DNA from: Parasphingopyxis sp.
GTDB taxonomy: Bacteria > Pseudomonadota > Alphaproteobacteria > Sphingomonadales > Sphingomonadaceae
NCBI RefSeq assembly: GCF_028279465.1
Contig: NZ_JANQNS010000007.1
Location: 1-64,000 of the forward strand
Reading direction: 5' to 3'
DNA length: 64,000 bases
Part shown: positions 50,661 through 59,868 of the stretch, in pieces
Numbering within the stretch: position 1 is the first letter of the stretch
Layout: each line of letters opens with the position of its first letter
Position numbers and translations under genes: made by a program
The notes under the pieces: generated by a model
Database searches by the model: none
What the model was told of the DNA's origin: nothing
The model's input: only the letters and a program-made list of their open reading frames with translations

Positions 50661-52421
50661 ATGAAAATTTGTCCGTCCCTGATCGCCCTCGCCTGCACGG
50701 CGCTGCCGCTTCCCGCGCTGACAGTACCCGCCCTTGCCCAAGCCGAAGCCCAAGTGAGCGCCGACGAACAGTTGCGCGCGCTCTATGAGGCGGACTGGGA
50801 ATGGCAGATGCAGGAGTTCGCCGTAACGCGGAACGCGGATGGCGAGCTGACACCGGGCAGCGGCCTGCCCGTCGTCACGCCCGAAGCCCAGATGCGCCGC
50901 CTCGCCCATCGCGAGGACACATTACGGCAGCTCGATGCAATTCCTGTCGAAGTGCTGTCGGATAACGAACGTATCAACGCCGCGGTCTTTCGTACCAATC
51001 TCGAAATCGCGATCGCCGATGCGCGCTTTCGCGAATGGGAGATGCCGCTTAACAGCGACACGGCCTTTTGGACCGGACTCAATCCGCGACCCGGCCAGCT
51101 CACCACGGCCGAGGATTATCGCCGCTTTCTCGGTCGTCTTGCTGATATCCCGCGCTTCTTCGCCGAGAATATCGCCAATATGCGCGCCGGGCTCGCGCGC
51201 GGCTTTACCGTGCCGCAGGTCACGCTGGCCGGGCGCGATGCAGCAATCGTGCCCTTTGCCGAGACCGATCCCGAGGCCAATCCCTTCTTCGCCAGCTTCG
51301 CGCGCATGCCGATGACGATCCCTGCGGCCGAACAGGAGGCGTTGCGTGCCGAGGCCCGCACCGTGATCCGCGATGCCGTGGCTCCCGCCTTCGCCGATCT
51401 GCTGCGCTTTTATCGCGAGGACTATTACCCGGGCGCGCGGCCCGACACGGCCGCTAGCGCTCTCCCTAATGGCGCGGACTATTACGCCGCCCAGGTCCGC
51501 GAATATACGACGCTCGACATGACGGCCGAGGAAATCCACCAGATCGGCCTCGCCGAGGTCGCGCGTATCCGCGCCGATATGGAAGCGACGATCGCCGAAA
51601 CCGGCTTCGAGGGATCGTTCGACGAGTTTCTCGAATTCCTGCGGACCGATCCGCAATTCTACGCCGAAACACCCGAAGAACTGATGATGTTCGTCGCCTG
51701 GGTCGCAGTGCGCGTAAATGCGACGCTTGGCGATGTGATCGGGTTGCTACCGCGCCGCCGCTTTACGATCCTGCCCGTACCGGACGAGATCGCGCCTTTC
51801 TATACAGCCGGGCGTGGCGGTCTCGAAAGCTGCCTTATGAACACCTATAATTTGCCGAGCCGCCCGCTCTACAATCTCCCCGCACTGACGCTGCACGAAT
51901 GCGCGCCCGGCCATTCGATGCAGTTCGCGCTGGCCGAGGAACAGGAAGCGGGTCCCGAATTCCGACGCTACACCTATTTTTCCGGCTATGGCGAAGGCTG
52001 GGGCCTCTATGTCGAATATCTGGGCACCGAGATGGGTATCTATCGCACGCCCTATGAGCATTTCGGCCGGATGACCTATGAGATGTGGCGCGCCGCGCGG
52101 CTCGTGATCGACACGGGTCTGCATCATTATGGCTGGTCGCGCCAGCAGGCGATCGATTATCTGGCGTCGAACACCGCGCTTTCGGACCATGAGGTGGCGA
52201 CCGAGATCGACCGCTATATCAGCTGGCCCGGACAGGCGCTGGCCTACAAGCTCGGCGAGCTCAAGATCCGGGAATTGCGCGCCGACGCCGAAGCGGCATT
52301 GGGTGAGGATTTCGACCGACGGCCTTTCCACGACGCGATCCTCGCGCTCGGATCGGTGCCATTGAGCACGCTGGAAAGCGAAATGCGCCGCTGGATCGCA
52401 GATCAGCAATCCGGGGACTGA
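50661..52421 (+). CDS. Exported DUF885 protein, metallopeptidase-like
   Basis: This 586-aa protein has a signal peptide (MKICPSLIALACTALPLPAL, cleavage near ALA) and the DUF885 domain. Near residue ~410 the zinc-site-like HECAPGHSMQ is followed by YGEGWGLYVEYLG, equal to HExxxGH plus a downstream Glu. It closes with WPGQALAYKLGELKIREL, a family signature. These are exported peptidase-like enzymes of mostly unknown substrate. The ATG at 50661 is chosen for the signal; an earlier frame to 50595 is unlikely. It is divergent from the phosphotransferase gene. Confidence 0.88.
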   Translation: MKICPSLIALACTALPLPALTVPALAQAEAQVSADEQLRALYEADWEWQMQEFAVTRNADGELTPGSGLPVVTPEAQMRRLAHREDTLRQLDAIPVEVLSDNERINAAVFRTNLEIAIADARFREWEMPLNSDTAFWTGLNPRPGQLTTAEDYRRFLGRLADIPRFFAENIANMRAGLARGFTVPQVTLAGRDAAIVPFAETDPEANPFFASFARMPMTIPAAEQEALRAEARTVIRDAVAPAFADLLRFYREDYYPGARPDTAASALPNGADYYAAQVREYTTLDMTAEEIHQIGLAEVARIRADMEATIAETGFEGSFDEFLEFLRTDPQFYAETPEELMMFVAWVAVRVNATLGDVIGLLPRRRFTILPVPDEIAPFYTAGRGGLESCLMNTYNLPSRPLYNLPALTLHECAPGHSMQFALAEEQEAGPEFRRYTYFSGYGEGWGLYVEYLGTEMGIYRTPYEHFGRMTYEMWRAARLVIDTGLHHYGWSRQQAIDYLASNTALSDHEVATEIDRYISWPGQALAYKLGELKIRELRADAEAALGEDFDRRPFHDAILALGSVPLSTLESEMRRWIADQQSGD

Positions 52422-52530
52422 AGTCATCGACACCTATGGATTGGTGAAATTTCCCATATGTTCGGATTCATATGATCGCATCGACGTCTCGAATATCTCT
52501 AAGTCGTTGATAATGCTGGTTTCCTGAAAA

Positions 52531-52548
52531 TTGGCACACCCCCTGCAT
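52531..52548 (+). promoter_or_regulatory. Sigma-54 (-24/-12) promoter of the psp operon
   Basis: TTGGCACACCCCCTGCAT has GG and GC separated by exactly 10 nt, the required sigma-54 spacing, with the TGGCAC and TGCA cores. The expected start point is near 52557, 55 nt before the 53-aa ORF. PspA operons in gammaproteobacteria use sigma-54 with PspF; no pspF gene is in the window, and no certain enhancer site is recognised upstream. Confidence 0.8.
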
Positions 52549-52611
52549 AATGTGGGGCGTTACCGGCACAAGCCGGAACGGAGACACAGGCCAAGGTTCA
52601 GGAGACCCAAG

Positions 52612-52773
52612 ATGAATACCGAACAGAACTTCCAAAGCCGGTTTTTCGCCGCCGTCGCTGCGGCCGCGGTTTCGGCAATGTGCGTGCTCGGCACGATCGG
52701 CCCGGTTCAGGCCGGCGAACTGATCGCCCCGACGCAGGTTGCCCAGGCTGACACGCAGCGGGTTGCAGCCTAA
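52612..52773 (+). CDS. 53-aa exported peptide, first gene of the psp operon
   Basis: This 53-aa protein begins MNTEQNFQSRFFAAVAAAAV. A hydrophobic core (about 12-33) ends VQAGE, a likely signal-peptidase site, leaving an ~18-residue tail rich in Ala, Gln and Val. AGGAG at 52600-52604 sets the ATG. Its stop overlaps the pspA start (TAATG, 52771-52775), so it is translationally coupled to pspA. I do not recognise a family. A mature periplasmic peptide or an anchored sensor is possible. Confidence 0.7.
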   Translation: MNTEQNFQSRFFAAVAAAAVSAMCVLGTIGPVQAGELIAPTQVAQADTQRVAA

Positions 52774-53534
52774 TGGCAACCCGGCTCGACCTTGATACGG
52801 CGTCCACCGCGGACCGGTTCCACTCGCTGCCCGTCGTTTCGGGCAGTTACGAGCGGCCCCAGATCCGCAGCCGGAGCGCCCGTCTCTTCTCCCGGATGCG
52901 CGATATTCTCGCGGCCAATCTGGGCGAGATGCTGGATCACAGCCCCGAGCCGGAACAGATGATCCGCATGATTATCTGCGAGATGGAAGAGACGCTGGTC
53001 CATGTCCGCGCCTCGACTGCCCGCGCGATCGCGGATCAGAAGGAATTGAAGGCTGCGCAACAGCGCCTGCGCGAGATCGCCGCGGGTTGGCGCGAAAAGG
53101 CCGAGTTCGCCCTTGCTGCCGACCGCGAAGACCTGGCCCGCCAGGCGCTCGCCGAAAAGACCAAGGCCGAGGACCGCGCAACGGAACTCGACGAAGAGAT
53201 TACCGCGCTCGAACAGACGCTCACCGCGAACCATACCGATATCGCCCGGCTGCAGGCGAAGCTCAGCGAGGCCTGTGCCCGGCGCGGCAATATCCGCGCG
53301 CGGCTGGAATCGGCGGAAAACAGCATCAAGATGCGCGAGCTATTGAATGGCGGCGCGCTCAAGGACGCCTTTTCGCGGTTCGACACGCTCGAGCGCAAGG
53401 TGGACGAGGCCGAAGGCCACGCCGAAGCGGCGATGATCGGATATGACGACAGCGAAGAAATCGCCCGCAATCGTAAACTCAACGCCAAGGTCGATGCCGA
53501 ACTGGCAGCGATGAAGGCCGGCAAATCGCATTAG
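52773..53534 (+). CDS. pspA: PspA/IM30 family protein
   Basis: This 253-aa coiled-coil protein has the PspA plan: an N-terminal helix then MRDILAANLGEMLDHSPEPE, MIRMIICEMEETLVHVRAST, and two long charged helices with RLRE, AEFALAADREDLARQAL and ALEQTLTANHTDIARLQAKL. It is longer at the N-terminus than E. coli PspA (about 35 residues before the first amphipathic helix). PspA binds stressed inner membrane and in some species inhibits its activator PspF. It lies second in the sigma-54 operon. Confidence 0.92.
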   Translation: MATRLDLDTASTADRFHSLPVVSGSYERPQIRSRSARLFSRMRDILAANLGEMLDHSPEPEQMIRMIICEMEETLVHVRASTARAIADQKELKAAQQRLREIAAGWREKAEFALAADREDLARQALAEKTKAEDRATELDEEITALEQTLTANHTDIARLQAKLSEACARRGNIRARLESAENSIKMRELLNGGALKDAFSRFDTLERKVDEAEGHAEAAMIGYDDSEEIARNRKLNAKVDAELAAMKAGKSH

Positions 53535-53550
53535 GAAAGGGAGACGGACA

Positions 53551-53880
53551 ATGGGTTATCGTATGGGAAAAAACGTGATCGTGAGCCAGGAGCGCAAGCT
53601 GCTCGGCGTGTGCGCCGCCATCGGCAATACGCTCGGCGTTAACGGGCTCTGGGTCCGCATCGCAGCCATCGCGCTGACTCTGTTCGTCACCTTCTGGACG
53701 ATCCCCGTCTATCTGCTCTGCGGCTGGGCGCTGACCCGGGCGGAGAAGAACAAGCGGGCGGACCGCTCGACGCGCTCCAGCTATATCGGCTCGTCCCGCA
53801 GCCGCTATCTGTCGGACACCGACCGGATGCTCGCCCATCGCGACAGCGAACTGGCCCGCGAGATCGACTCGCTGCGCTAA
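53551..53880 (+). CDS. pspC: PspC-domain membrane protein
   Basis: This 109-aa protein has the PspC domain: LLGVCAAIGNTLGVNGLWVR, a TM helix (AIALTLFVTFWTIPVYLLCG), then a charged C-terminal tail with repeated Arg/Ser (SSRSRYLSDTDRML). PspC carries membrane-stress signals to PspA. It follows pspA by 16 nt and closes the operon; PspB is absent. The Arg-rich tail is longer than in the shortest relatives. Confidence 0.88.
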   Translation: MGYRMGKNVIVSQERKLLGVCAAIGNTLGVNGLWVRIAAIALTLFVTFWTIPVYLLCGWALTRAEKNKRADRSTRSSYIGSSRSRYLSDTDRMLAHRDSELAREIDSLR

Positions 53881-53927
53881 GCCGAGCCAAAATCGGCCGA
53901 AACGCAGTCACTGTAGAAGAGCGCGGA

Positions 53928-54218
53928 CTAACCGCCCAACAGGTAGTGGATCGCCAGATAAAAACCGCCGATGGCGCTGGCGATCCAGACGATCTTGTGC
54001 AGCCACGGCGAATCCTTGAACCACCGCCCGTAAGCCGTCGTCGATACGCGTGTCGAACCCGGCAGGATGATCAGCGATAGCCCCAGGGTCAGAAAGACGG
54101 GGCCGGCGACGAGAATGCGCGGTGCCGAGCCATTGCTGTTGAGCAGCCACCAGGCAATGCCGGTCGCCAGAATACCGATAACGACAAATAGTATACCGAG
54201 CGCACGCCCCTCAGGCAT
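53928..54218 (-). CDS. Small three-TM membrane protein, unknown function
   Basis: This 96-aa protein has three hydrophobic helices (ILFVVIGILATGIAWWLL, ILVAGPVFLTLGLSLIIL and IVWIASAIGGFYLAIHYLLG) with a loop containing STRVSTTAYGRWFKDSPWLH. GGGAGG upstream of ATG 54218 supports the start. It lies 47 nt from the convergent pspC stop and 37 nt from the amidohydrolase stop upstream on its own strand. I do not recognise a family. Confidence 0.75.
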   Translation of the reverse strand: MPEGRALGILFVVIGILATGIAWWLLNSNGSAPRILVAGPVFLTLGLSLIILPGSTRVSTTAYGRWFKDSPWLHKIVWIASAIGGFYLAIHYLLGG

Positions 54219-54255
54219 CGGTAGCCTCCCCCACTGCAAACTGCGAGATGCAAAC

Positions 54256-56259
54256 TTACTCTACCGCTGGCGCACCGGCAAATGGCCGGATTCCGAAGTG
54301 CGGATAGATGTCGCTCGGGAAATAGACGGTGCCATTGGCAACGACCATCGCGATGGATTTGATCGCGCCGAGGTCTGTTGTGGGATCGCCGGGCACGAGG
54401 AAGAAGTCCGCATATTTGCCGCCTTCGATCGAGCCCAGATCCTCGTCCTGCCCCAGATATTCGGCCATGCCGAGCGTCGCGAGGCGCAGCACTTCGGGGG
54501 TCGAATAGCCAGCCCTTTCGAACAGTTCGAGCTCGCGGTGATAGGAGAAGGAGCCGCCCATATCGGTGCCTGGTACGAGGAAGATACCGCGTTCGCGCAT
54601 CATCGATAGCGTCCGCATGATCTGATCGAAAGCGCCGCGATAGCGTTCGTCCGCGCCTTCCGCCGACACATCGGACCAGGCCTGGCGCAAGCTGCGCTGC
54701 TGACCGATCGGCATATGGTCAAAGACATCGACGAAACCCGGTGAAATCTCGCCATCGCGGCTGAGCAGCAGGGCTTCATGAATGGCAACCGTCGGATCGA
54801 GAACGATGCTGTTCTCGACCATCAGGTCGATCGTTTGCTGGACGGGCGCGCTGGCTAGATCGAGCGCCGGCAGCCGGTCGAGCGCGGTCAGACGGAGCAA
54901 CGTACGCGTATCCTCATGCGGTTCGAGCACCCAGCCGAGCATGACCTGATTGATATGGGTGAGCTCGTCGAACCCGGCCGCGATCATGGCATTGGCGTTC
55001 GAGAAAGCCGGAACATGGCCGGTCACCCGCATCCCCAGCCGGTGCGCTTCCTCGGCGAGCCGCGGCGCCCATTCAGGTGTCATCGAGTTATAGAGCTTGA
55101 TCTGGTGGAAGCCGCGCGCCGCATACCAGCGGACCTGATCGAGCGCCTCTTCCTCGGTTTCGACCAGCTCGCCCGTCTGCGAGCTGAATTGGCTCAGCCC
55201 CTCGATAAAGCCGCTGCGCGTGATGCGCGGCCCGGCGATCGTTCCGTCCGCGATCCGCGCGATCAGGCCAGCGAGCACGTCATTCTCATTGCCCATATCG
55301 CGCACGGACGTGACACCCGCGGCGATATTCAGGAGCGCCACATTCTGCGAGATATGGCCGTGCATCTCGTACATGCCAGGCACCAACGTGCCGCCGGCTC
55401 CGTCGATCACGGTTTCGCCCTCGGTGACCGGCGAACCGCTGGGCTGGACGCTCGCGATCCGCTCGCCATGCCAGACGACATCGAACGGCCCTTCGCGCGT
55501 CATCGTTTCGGGATTGAAGACATAAGCGTTGCGCACGCGCACCGGGCCATCGAAGTTGCGTGCCGATTCCGCCTGGATGCGCACGAAGCGCTCGGTGGAA
55601 AGCGATTGGGTGTAATCGCGCAGCTGTGCGTCCGCCGTTTCGTATCCCGCGCGGATGATCGCGAATCGCGGATTCGCCACGGCAAACATAATGTTATCGC
55701 CGTCGAGCATCACATAGCTCGGATTGAGATCGAGCCCGGCTATCTCATAGGTCGTCGCCTCAACCGGCCCGTCCGGCCCGTCGAAGCTAACCGTCGCATG
55801 CGCGGTCAAAGTCGCCGTGCCCCCAGGGAGCACATCGAGGCTCTGATCCTCGTCCGCGAGCAGCGCGCGGGCGAGCAATGCCAGCATCCAGGGGCTGCCG
55901 CTCTGCGGGATATAGAATTGCGCTTCCGACGCTCCCGCCGTGCCCTCGCCCGTCGCATCGCGCCAGTTCGGATCGCCTTCATTCCAGGCGAACATCTCAT
56001 CGACCAGATTGCCGAACGTCGTCGATCCCTCGACCGTCCATGCGGTCGGCAGGCCGTTCTCATCGAGCGAAACGGTTTCCGCGATCGTCGGGCCGCGGCC
56101 ATTATTCTTGAAATCATAGTCGATCACGACCTGCCCCGGCTCGGCATCCACATTGAGATGGCCGACATCGTTGCCGCCCGACAGCACCCGATACTCGCGC
56201 ATCTCCGCCGATGCGGGCGCGGCGACCAAGACGGTGGCGAGAAACAGATGTTTGAGCAT
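54256..56259 (-). CDS. Exported amidohydrolase
   Basis: This 667-aa protein has a signal peptide (MLKHLFLATVLVAAPASA), an N-terminal ~230-residue beta-rich extra domain not usual for the family, then an amidohydrolase domain. The metal ligands look complete: MYEMHGHISQ (HxH), FHQIKLYNSM (Lys), MRVTGHVPAF (His), FDELTHINQV (His) and LVPGTDMGGS (Asp). The Lys of QIKLY would be carbamylated, giving a binuclear site. It cleaves an amide, peptide or lactam of unknown kind, probably in the periplasm. It is divergent from the L,D-transpeptidase gene. Confidence 0.87.
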   Translation of the reverse strand: MLKHLFLATVLVAAPASAEMREYRVLSGGNDVGHLNVDAEPGQVVIDYDFKNNGRGPTIAETVSLDENGLPTAWTVEGSTTFGNLVDEMFAWNEGDPNWRDATGEGTAGASEAQFYIPQSGSPWMLALLARALLADEDQSLDVLPGGTATLTAHATVSFDGPDGPVEATTYEIAGLDLNPSYVMLDGDNIMFAVANPRFAIIRAGYETADAQLRDYTQSLSTERFVRIQAESARNFDGPVRVRNAYVFNPETMTREGPFDVVWHGERIASVQPSGSPVTEGETVIDGAGGTLVPGMYEMHGHISQNVALLNIAAGVTSVRDMGNENDVLAGLIARIADGTIAGPRITRSGFIEGLSQFSSQTGELVETEEEALDQVRWYAARGFHQIKLYNSMTPEWAPRLAEEAHRLGMRVTGHVPAFSNANAMIAAGFDELTHINQVMLGWVLEPHEDTRTLLRLTALDRLPALDLASAPVQQTIDLMVENSIVLDPTVAIHEALLLSRDGEISPGFVDVFDHMPIGQQRSLRQAWSDVSAEGADERYRGAFDQIMRTLSMMRERGIFLVPGTDMGGSFSYHRELELFERAGYSTPEVLRLATLGMAEYLGQDEDLGSIEGGKYADFFLVPGDPTTDLGAIKSIAMVVANGTVYFPSDIYPHFGIRPFAGAPAVE

Positions 56260-56404
56260 GAAGAAACCCTCGAACGACCGGAAAAATCGCGCGCACCCTT
56301 CCAGCCGCCTTGGCGGGCGTCAACTGCGCGAGCGGCGGCCAGAATTCACGCACGCTTAACCATATATATTTACGCGGCATTTGCCGCTATCGTACGGATT
56401 CGTG

Positions 56405-57241
56405 ATGTCGTTACCGGTTAAAATTCTTGCGTTTCTGCTTCTGCTTGCAATGGCCTGGATGCCAGCAGAGGCCCGCTGGCTGGGTCCGGAAGACGTCGTC
56501 GTCACGGCGACATCCAATGGCCCGATCCATCCGCACCGCGCCGCGCTCGAAGCCGCCTATGGCGCCGAAACAAACATGGCGCGCCGCGCGATCATCGCGA
56601 CCAATCTCGATCGCTGGCGCGACCTGCCCGCGCGGCTCGGCCGCCGTTACCTGCTGGTCAATGTCCCCGCGCAAGAGGTTGTGTTGTGGGAGAATGGCAT
56701 GCCCGTGCAGCGCTGGCGCGCAATCGTCGGACGGGCGCGCACGCCGACCGTGTCGTTCAGCACCGAGGTGACGGGCGTCAATCTCAACCCCTGGTGGTAT
56801 ATCCCGCAGAGCATCGTGCGCGAGAGCGTCGGCCGGCTCGTCCGCACCAATCCCGCCGAGGCGCGGCGGCGCGGCTATGTCGTTTCCGGCGGCAGTTATC
56901 GCCAGCGCCCGGGCCCCAGCAATGCGCTGGGCCGGATGAAGCTCGTCATGCCGAACCGGCACGCCATCTACCTGCACGATACGCCGCAGCGCCATCTGTT
57001 CGCTGAGACCGAGCGCACGTTCAGCCATGGCTGCATCCGCGTGCAGGATGCGATGGATTTTGCCGCAACGCTCGCCGGCATGACACGGACCGAACTGGAG
57101 GCGATGGCGGCCAATGGCGAAACCCGCACTCTGCAGCTCGCGGAGCCTGTGCCCGTTCACATCACCTATTTCACCGCCGTACCGGGCGAAGCGGGCGAGC
57201 TCAGCTATCTGGACGATATTTACGGGCGTGATCGAAGCTAG
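56405..57241 (+). CDS. L,D-transpeptidase (YkuD family), exported
   Basis: This 278-aa protein has a signal (MSLPVKILAFLLLLAMAWMP) and a YkuD domain with LLVNVPAQEVVLWENG at the start. The catalytic His-Cys region is HDTPQRHLFAETERTFSHGC followed by IRV, so the Cys is in SHGCIRV. It makes 3-3 cross-links in peptidoglycan or attaches proteins to it. A decayed copy of its last ~30 codons follows the next gene (59011-59101). The start at 56405 is chosen because it gives the signal peptide. Confidence 0.93.
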   Translation: MSLPVKILAFLLLLAMAWMPAEARWLGPEDVVVTATSNGPIHPHRAALEAAYGAETNMARRAIIATNLDRWRDLPARLGRRYLLVNVPAQEVVLWENGMPVQRWRAIVGRARTPTVSFSTEVTGVNLNPWWYIPQSIVRESVGRLVRTNPAEARRRGYVVSGGSYRQRPGPSNALGRMKLVMPNRHAIYLHDTPQRHLFAETERTFSHGCIRVQDAMDFAATLAGMTRTELEAMAANGETRTLQLAEPVPVHITYFTAVPGEAGELSYLDDIYGRDRS

Positions 57242-57362
57242 GCTGATCGGGCAATATTGCTAAAGCCATGGCCATTGCTACTGTGCATTATCAATCTACG
57301 TGTTTGAGAAAGACCGACGCTCCGGCGAGAGGTTCGACCCAATACAATTCCAGGAGAGATTC

Positions 57363-59009
57363 ATGATCCGCTTGCTTGCCGCCACCAGTGCCATTGCGCT
57401 TGTCGCCTCCGTTCCCGCCGCTGCGCAGGAGTTCTCTATCGAGCGCATCGACCAGCATATCCGCACTATCTCGGACGATTGGTTCGAAGGGCGCGCGCCG
57501 GGCACGCCGGGCGAGGACAAGACCGTCGCCTATCTGTCCGGTGCCTTTGCCAGCATCGGGCTCCAGCCGGGCGGTGATCTGCGCGAGGACGGATCGCGCG
57601 CCTGGACGCAAGACGTTATCCTCAATCGATCGACCATGACCCAGCCGCCGCAGCTTTCCATCACGATTGATGGCGAAGAGGTCGCCATGGTCCAGGATCA
57701 GGATCTCGCGGTGCGCGCGCCGGTTAACGGCATGGCGCGGGTCGAACTTGACGATGTGCCGCTGGTCTTCGCCGGATATGGCACGCACGCGCCCGAGCGC
57801 GACTGGTCTGACTTCGGGGATGTCGATGTCACGGGCAAGGTCATCGTGGTCCTCGTCAACGATCCCGATTTCGAAGGCGGGGAAGGTGATTTCGGCGGCG
57901 AGGCGATGACCTATTACGGGCGCTGGACGTACAAATATGAGGAAGCCGCGCGGCGCGGTGCGGCGGGCGTGCTGGTCATCCACGAAACCGAACCGGCCAG
58001 CTATCCCTGGGGCGTCATCTCGAACGGCAATGATGTGACGCTGGATATCGTCCGCGAAGATCCTGGCGCCGCGCATACGGCGTTGCAGGGATGGATGCAT
58101 GTCGATGTGGCAAGCCGGCTCTTCGAGGCCGCAGGCATAAGCTATGAAGAGGCCAAGGCGATGGCCCAGCGCCGCGATTTCCGGCCGATGGAACTGGGCG
58201 CGACCATCGATGCGACGTTGGTGTCCGAAAGCGAACATATTGCCGCCATGAATGTCGTCGGCATCCTGCCCGGAACCACGCGCCCCGACGAACATATCCT
58301 GTTCACCGGCCATCATGACCATCTCGGAACGGGCGAGCCCGACGAGACGGGCGATACCATCTATAATGGCGCAATCGACAATGCGGCGGGCCTCGCTTTC
58401 ATGATCGAGATGGCCCGCGCTTTCGCCGAGAATGGCGGGACTGAGCGTAGCCTCGTCTTCCTCGCCGTCGGGGCGGAGGAGAGCGGGCTGCTGGGCGCCA
58501 GATATTATGCCGCCAATCCGCTCTATCCACTGGAGACGACGGTGGGCGTACTCAATGTCGACGGGCCGGGCGTCCATGGCCCCACGCGCGATTTCTCGAT
58601 TTCGGGCAGCGCGCGGCTCGGCCTGCTCGACATACTGACCGAAGAAGCGGCGGCGCGCGGGCGCAGCTACAGCGCCGACCCCAATCCGGCCGCGGGTAGC
58701 TTTTTCCGCTCCGACCATTTCCCCTTCGCGCAGGCCGGCGTACCAGCCGTCAGCTTCCGCTCGGGGAGCGATATGGTCGAAGGCGGGACCGAGCGCGCGG
58801 CAGAGATCGCTGCGACCTATGCCGCCGAATATTATCACCAGCAGAGCGACGAATGGTCGCCCGATTGGGACCTGACCGGCATCGTGAACGACGCCCAATT
58901 GATCTACGGGGTGGCCGAGCGGCTCGGCAACAGCACGGAGTGGCCCAACTGGTCGGAAGACAGCGAATTCAGGGCGCGGCGCGATGCTAGCGCGGACGCG
59001 CGGGATTGA
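57363..59009 (+). CDS. M28 family metallopeptidase with PA insert, exported
   Basis: This 548-aa protein has a signal peptide (MIRLLAATSAIALVASVPAA), an inserted protease-associated domain (~70-280) and the M28 core. The Zn ligands lie in LFTGHHDHLG (His, Asp), GAIDNAAGLA (Asp), FLAVGAEESGLLGA (Glu-Glu, one catalytic), NVDGPG (Asp) and SDHFPFAQAG (His), all present. It acts as an aminopeptidase or dipeptidase outside the membrane. AGGAGAG at about 57350 sets the ATG at 57363. It follows the L,D-transpeptidase on the same strand. Confidence 0.93.
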   Translation: MIRLLAATSAIALVASVPAAAQEFSIERIDQHIRTISDDWFEGRAPGTPGEDKTVAYLSGAFASIGLQPGGDLREDGSRAWTQDVILNRSTMTQPPQLSITIDGEEVAMVQDQDLAVRAPVNGMARVELDDVPLVFAGYGTHAPERDWSDFGDVDVTGKVIVVLVNDPDFEGGEGDFGGEAMTYYGRWTYKYEEAARRGAAGVLVIHETEPASYPWGVISNGNDVTLDIVREDPGAAHTALQGWMHVDVASRLFEAAGISYEEAKAMAQRRDFRPMELGATIDATLVSESEHIAAMNVVGILPGTTRPDEHILFTGHHDHLGTGEPDETGDTIYNGAIDNAAGLAFMIEMARAFAENGGTERSLVFLAVGAEESGLLGARYYAANPLYPLETTVGVLNVDGPGVHGPTRDFSISGSARLGLLDILTEEAAARGRSYSADPNPAAGSFFRSDHFPFAQAGVPAVSFRSGSDMVEGGTERAAEIAATYAAEYYHQQSDEWSPDWDLTGIVNDAQLIYGVAERLGNSTEWPNWSEDSEFRARRDASADARD

Positions 59010-59010
59010 C

Positions 59011-59101
59011 GTCCGGTCCACATCACCTGTTTCACGGCGGCACCCAACGTTATGGGTGAGTTCGCTATCTCGACGAGATTAACGGATTGGATCGAAGATA
59101 G
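59011..59101 (+). pseudogene. Decayed 3' fragment of an L,D-transpeptidase gene
   Basis: After the M28 stop, the DNA reads like the last ~29 codons of the gene at 56405. VHITCFTAA matches VHITYFTAV, and GEF then, after a 1-nt deletion, AYLDEINGLDRR-stop matches SYLDDIYGRDRS-stop. The following GGCAATA also matches the sequence after the true gene. No start and no catalytic part remain. It is best explained by tandem duplication of the L,D-transpeptidase/M28 region followed by loss of most of one copy. Confidence 0.72.
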
Positions 59102-59139
59102 CGCGGCAATAGCCGCGCTGTCCGCGTAAGCGAAGCGGT

Positions 59140-59841
59140 TCAGCGGCTGCGAACGCCCAATATCCCGAGATAGAAGCCGGTAGACACCAGCGCGATCAGG
59201 TTTGAAATCATGAATGCCGCCGTGACTATTTCATGGCCAAGTACCGGCACGAAATCGCGCGCCACAATCGCGAATGCGACAAACAGACTGGCAAACAGCC
59301 CCCACCCGGCAATGAGCGCGGGGATCAGTCTCGATTTCACGAACAGGTAGAAGAAACCGGCTTTCGCCAGCGATCCGAGGATCAGCCCGAGATGGAAGGA
59401 CGTATAGTCCGAGGTCGCCTGGAGGCTTGCCAGCGTCAGGCGCATATCGCCGGCCATCGTGTCATAGGCCCGATCGCCAGCAAACTCGGCCGCGTTGAGC
59501 GCGAATACCGCGCCGAGCAGCACGAGTATCGATGCCGACAGGCCAACGAACAGGCTCCAGACTGCGAGCAAAGGCCCGGCGCTGCGGAGGATCAGAAACA
59601 GGCCAACGGCGATCAGCACGTCCAGCCCGAAGGTGAGGAGCGCGATGTAAGCTTTGGCCCGCAACCGTTGCTCGGCTTCGAGCATGTTTTCGGCGACGGC
59701 CGCGATATCGGCCGACAGGTTGATGTCGATGTCGGAGACCAGGAACACAGCAGCAAGAACGCCGACGACGATTGTCGCGAGCAGTGAACAGCCGACCCAT
59801 CTCGCTACCGTATCGGCATTGGACTGTTCGACGATTTCCAT
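59140..59841 (-). CDS. DUF4386 family membrane protein
   Basis: This 233-aa protein has about six TM helices (ATIVVGVLAAVFLVSD, ALLTFGLDVLIAVGLFLIL, LFVGLSASILVLLGAVFAL and three more), with the family-like SLQATSDYTSFHLGLILGSL and LVSTGFYLGILG near the end. Function unknown. GGGAG 8 nt before ATG 59841 supports the start; a TTG at 59859 is possible. Two palindromes lie just upstream, so it may be tightly controlled. It is divergent from the exbB operon. Confidence 0.82.
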   Translation of the reverse strand: MEIVEQSNADTVARWVGCSLLATIVVGVLAAVFLVSDIDINLSADIAAVAENMLEAEQRLRAKAYIALLTFGLDVLIAVGLFLILRSAGPLLAVWSLFVGLSASILVLLGAVFALNAAEFAGDRAYDTMAGDMRLTLASLQATSDYTSFHLGLILGSLAKAGFFYLFVKSRLIPALIAGWGLFASLFVAFAIVARDFVPVLGHEIVTAAFMISNLIALVSTGFYLGILGVRSR

Positions 59842-59868
59842 TGGTTTCGCTCCCGTCAAATAGGCTTG

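Noticed and set aside
57291-59021. A 576-codon open frame on the minus strand
   Set aside because: It is antisense to the M28 peptidase gene, which has a signal peptide, ribosome site and all metal ligands.
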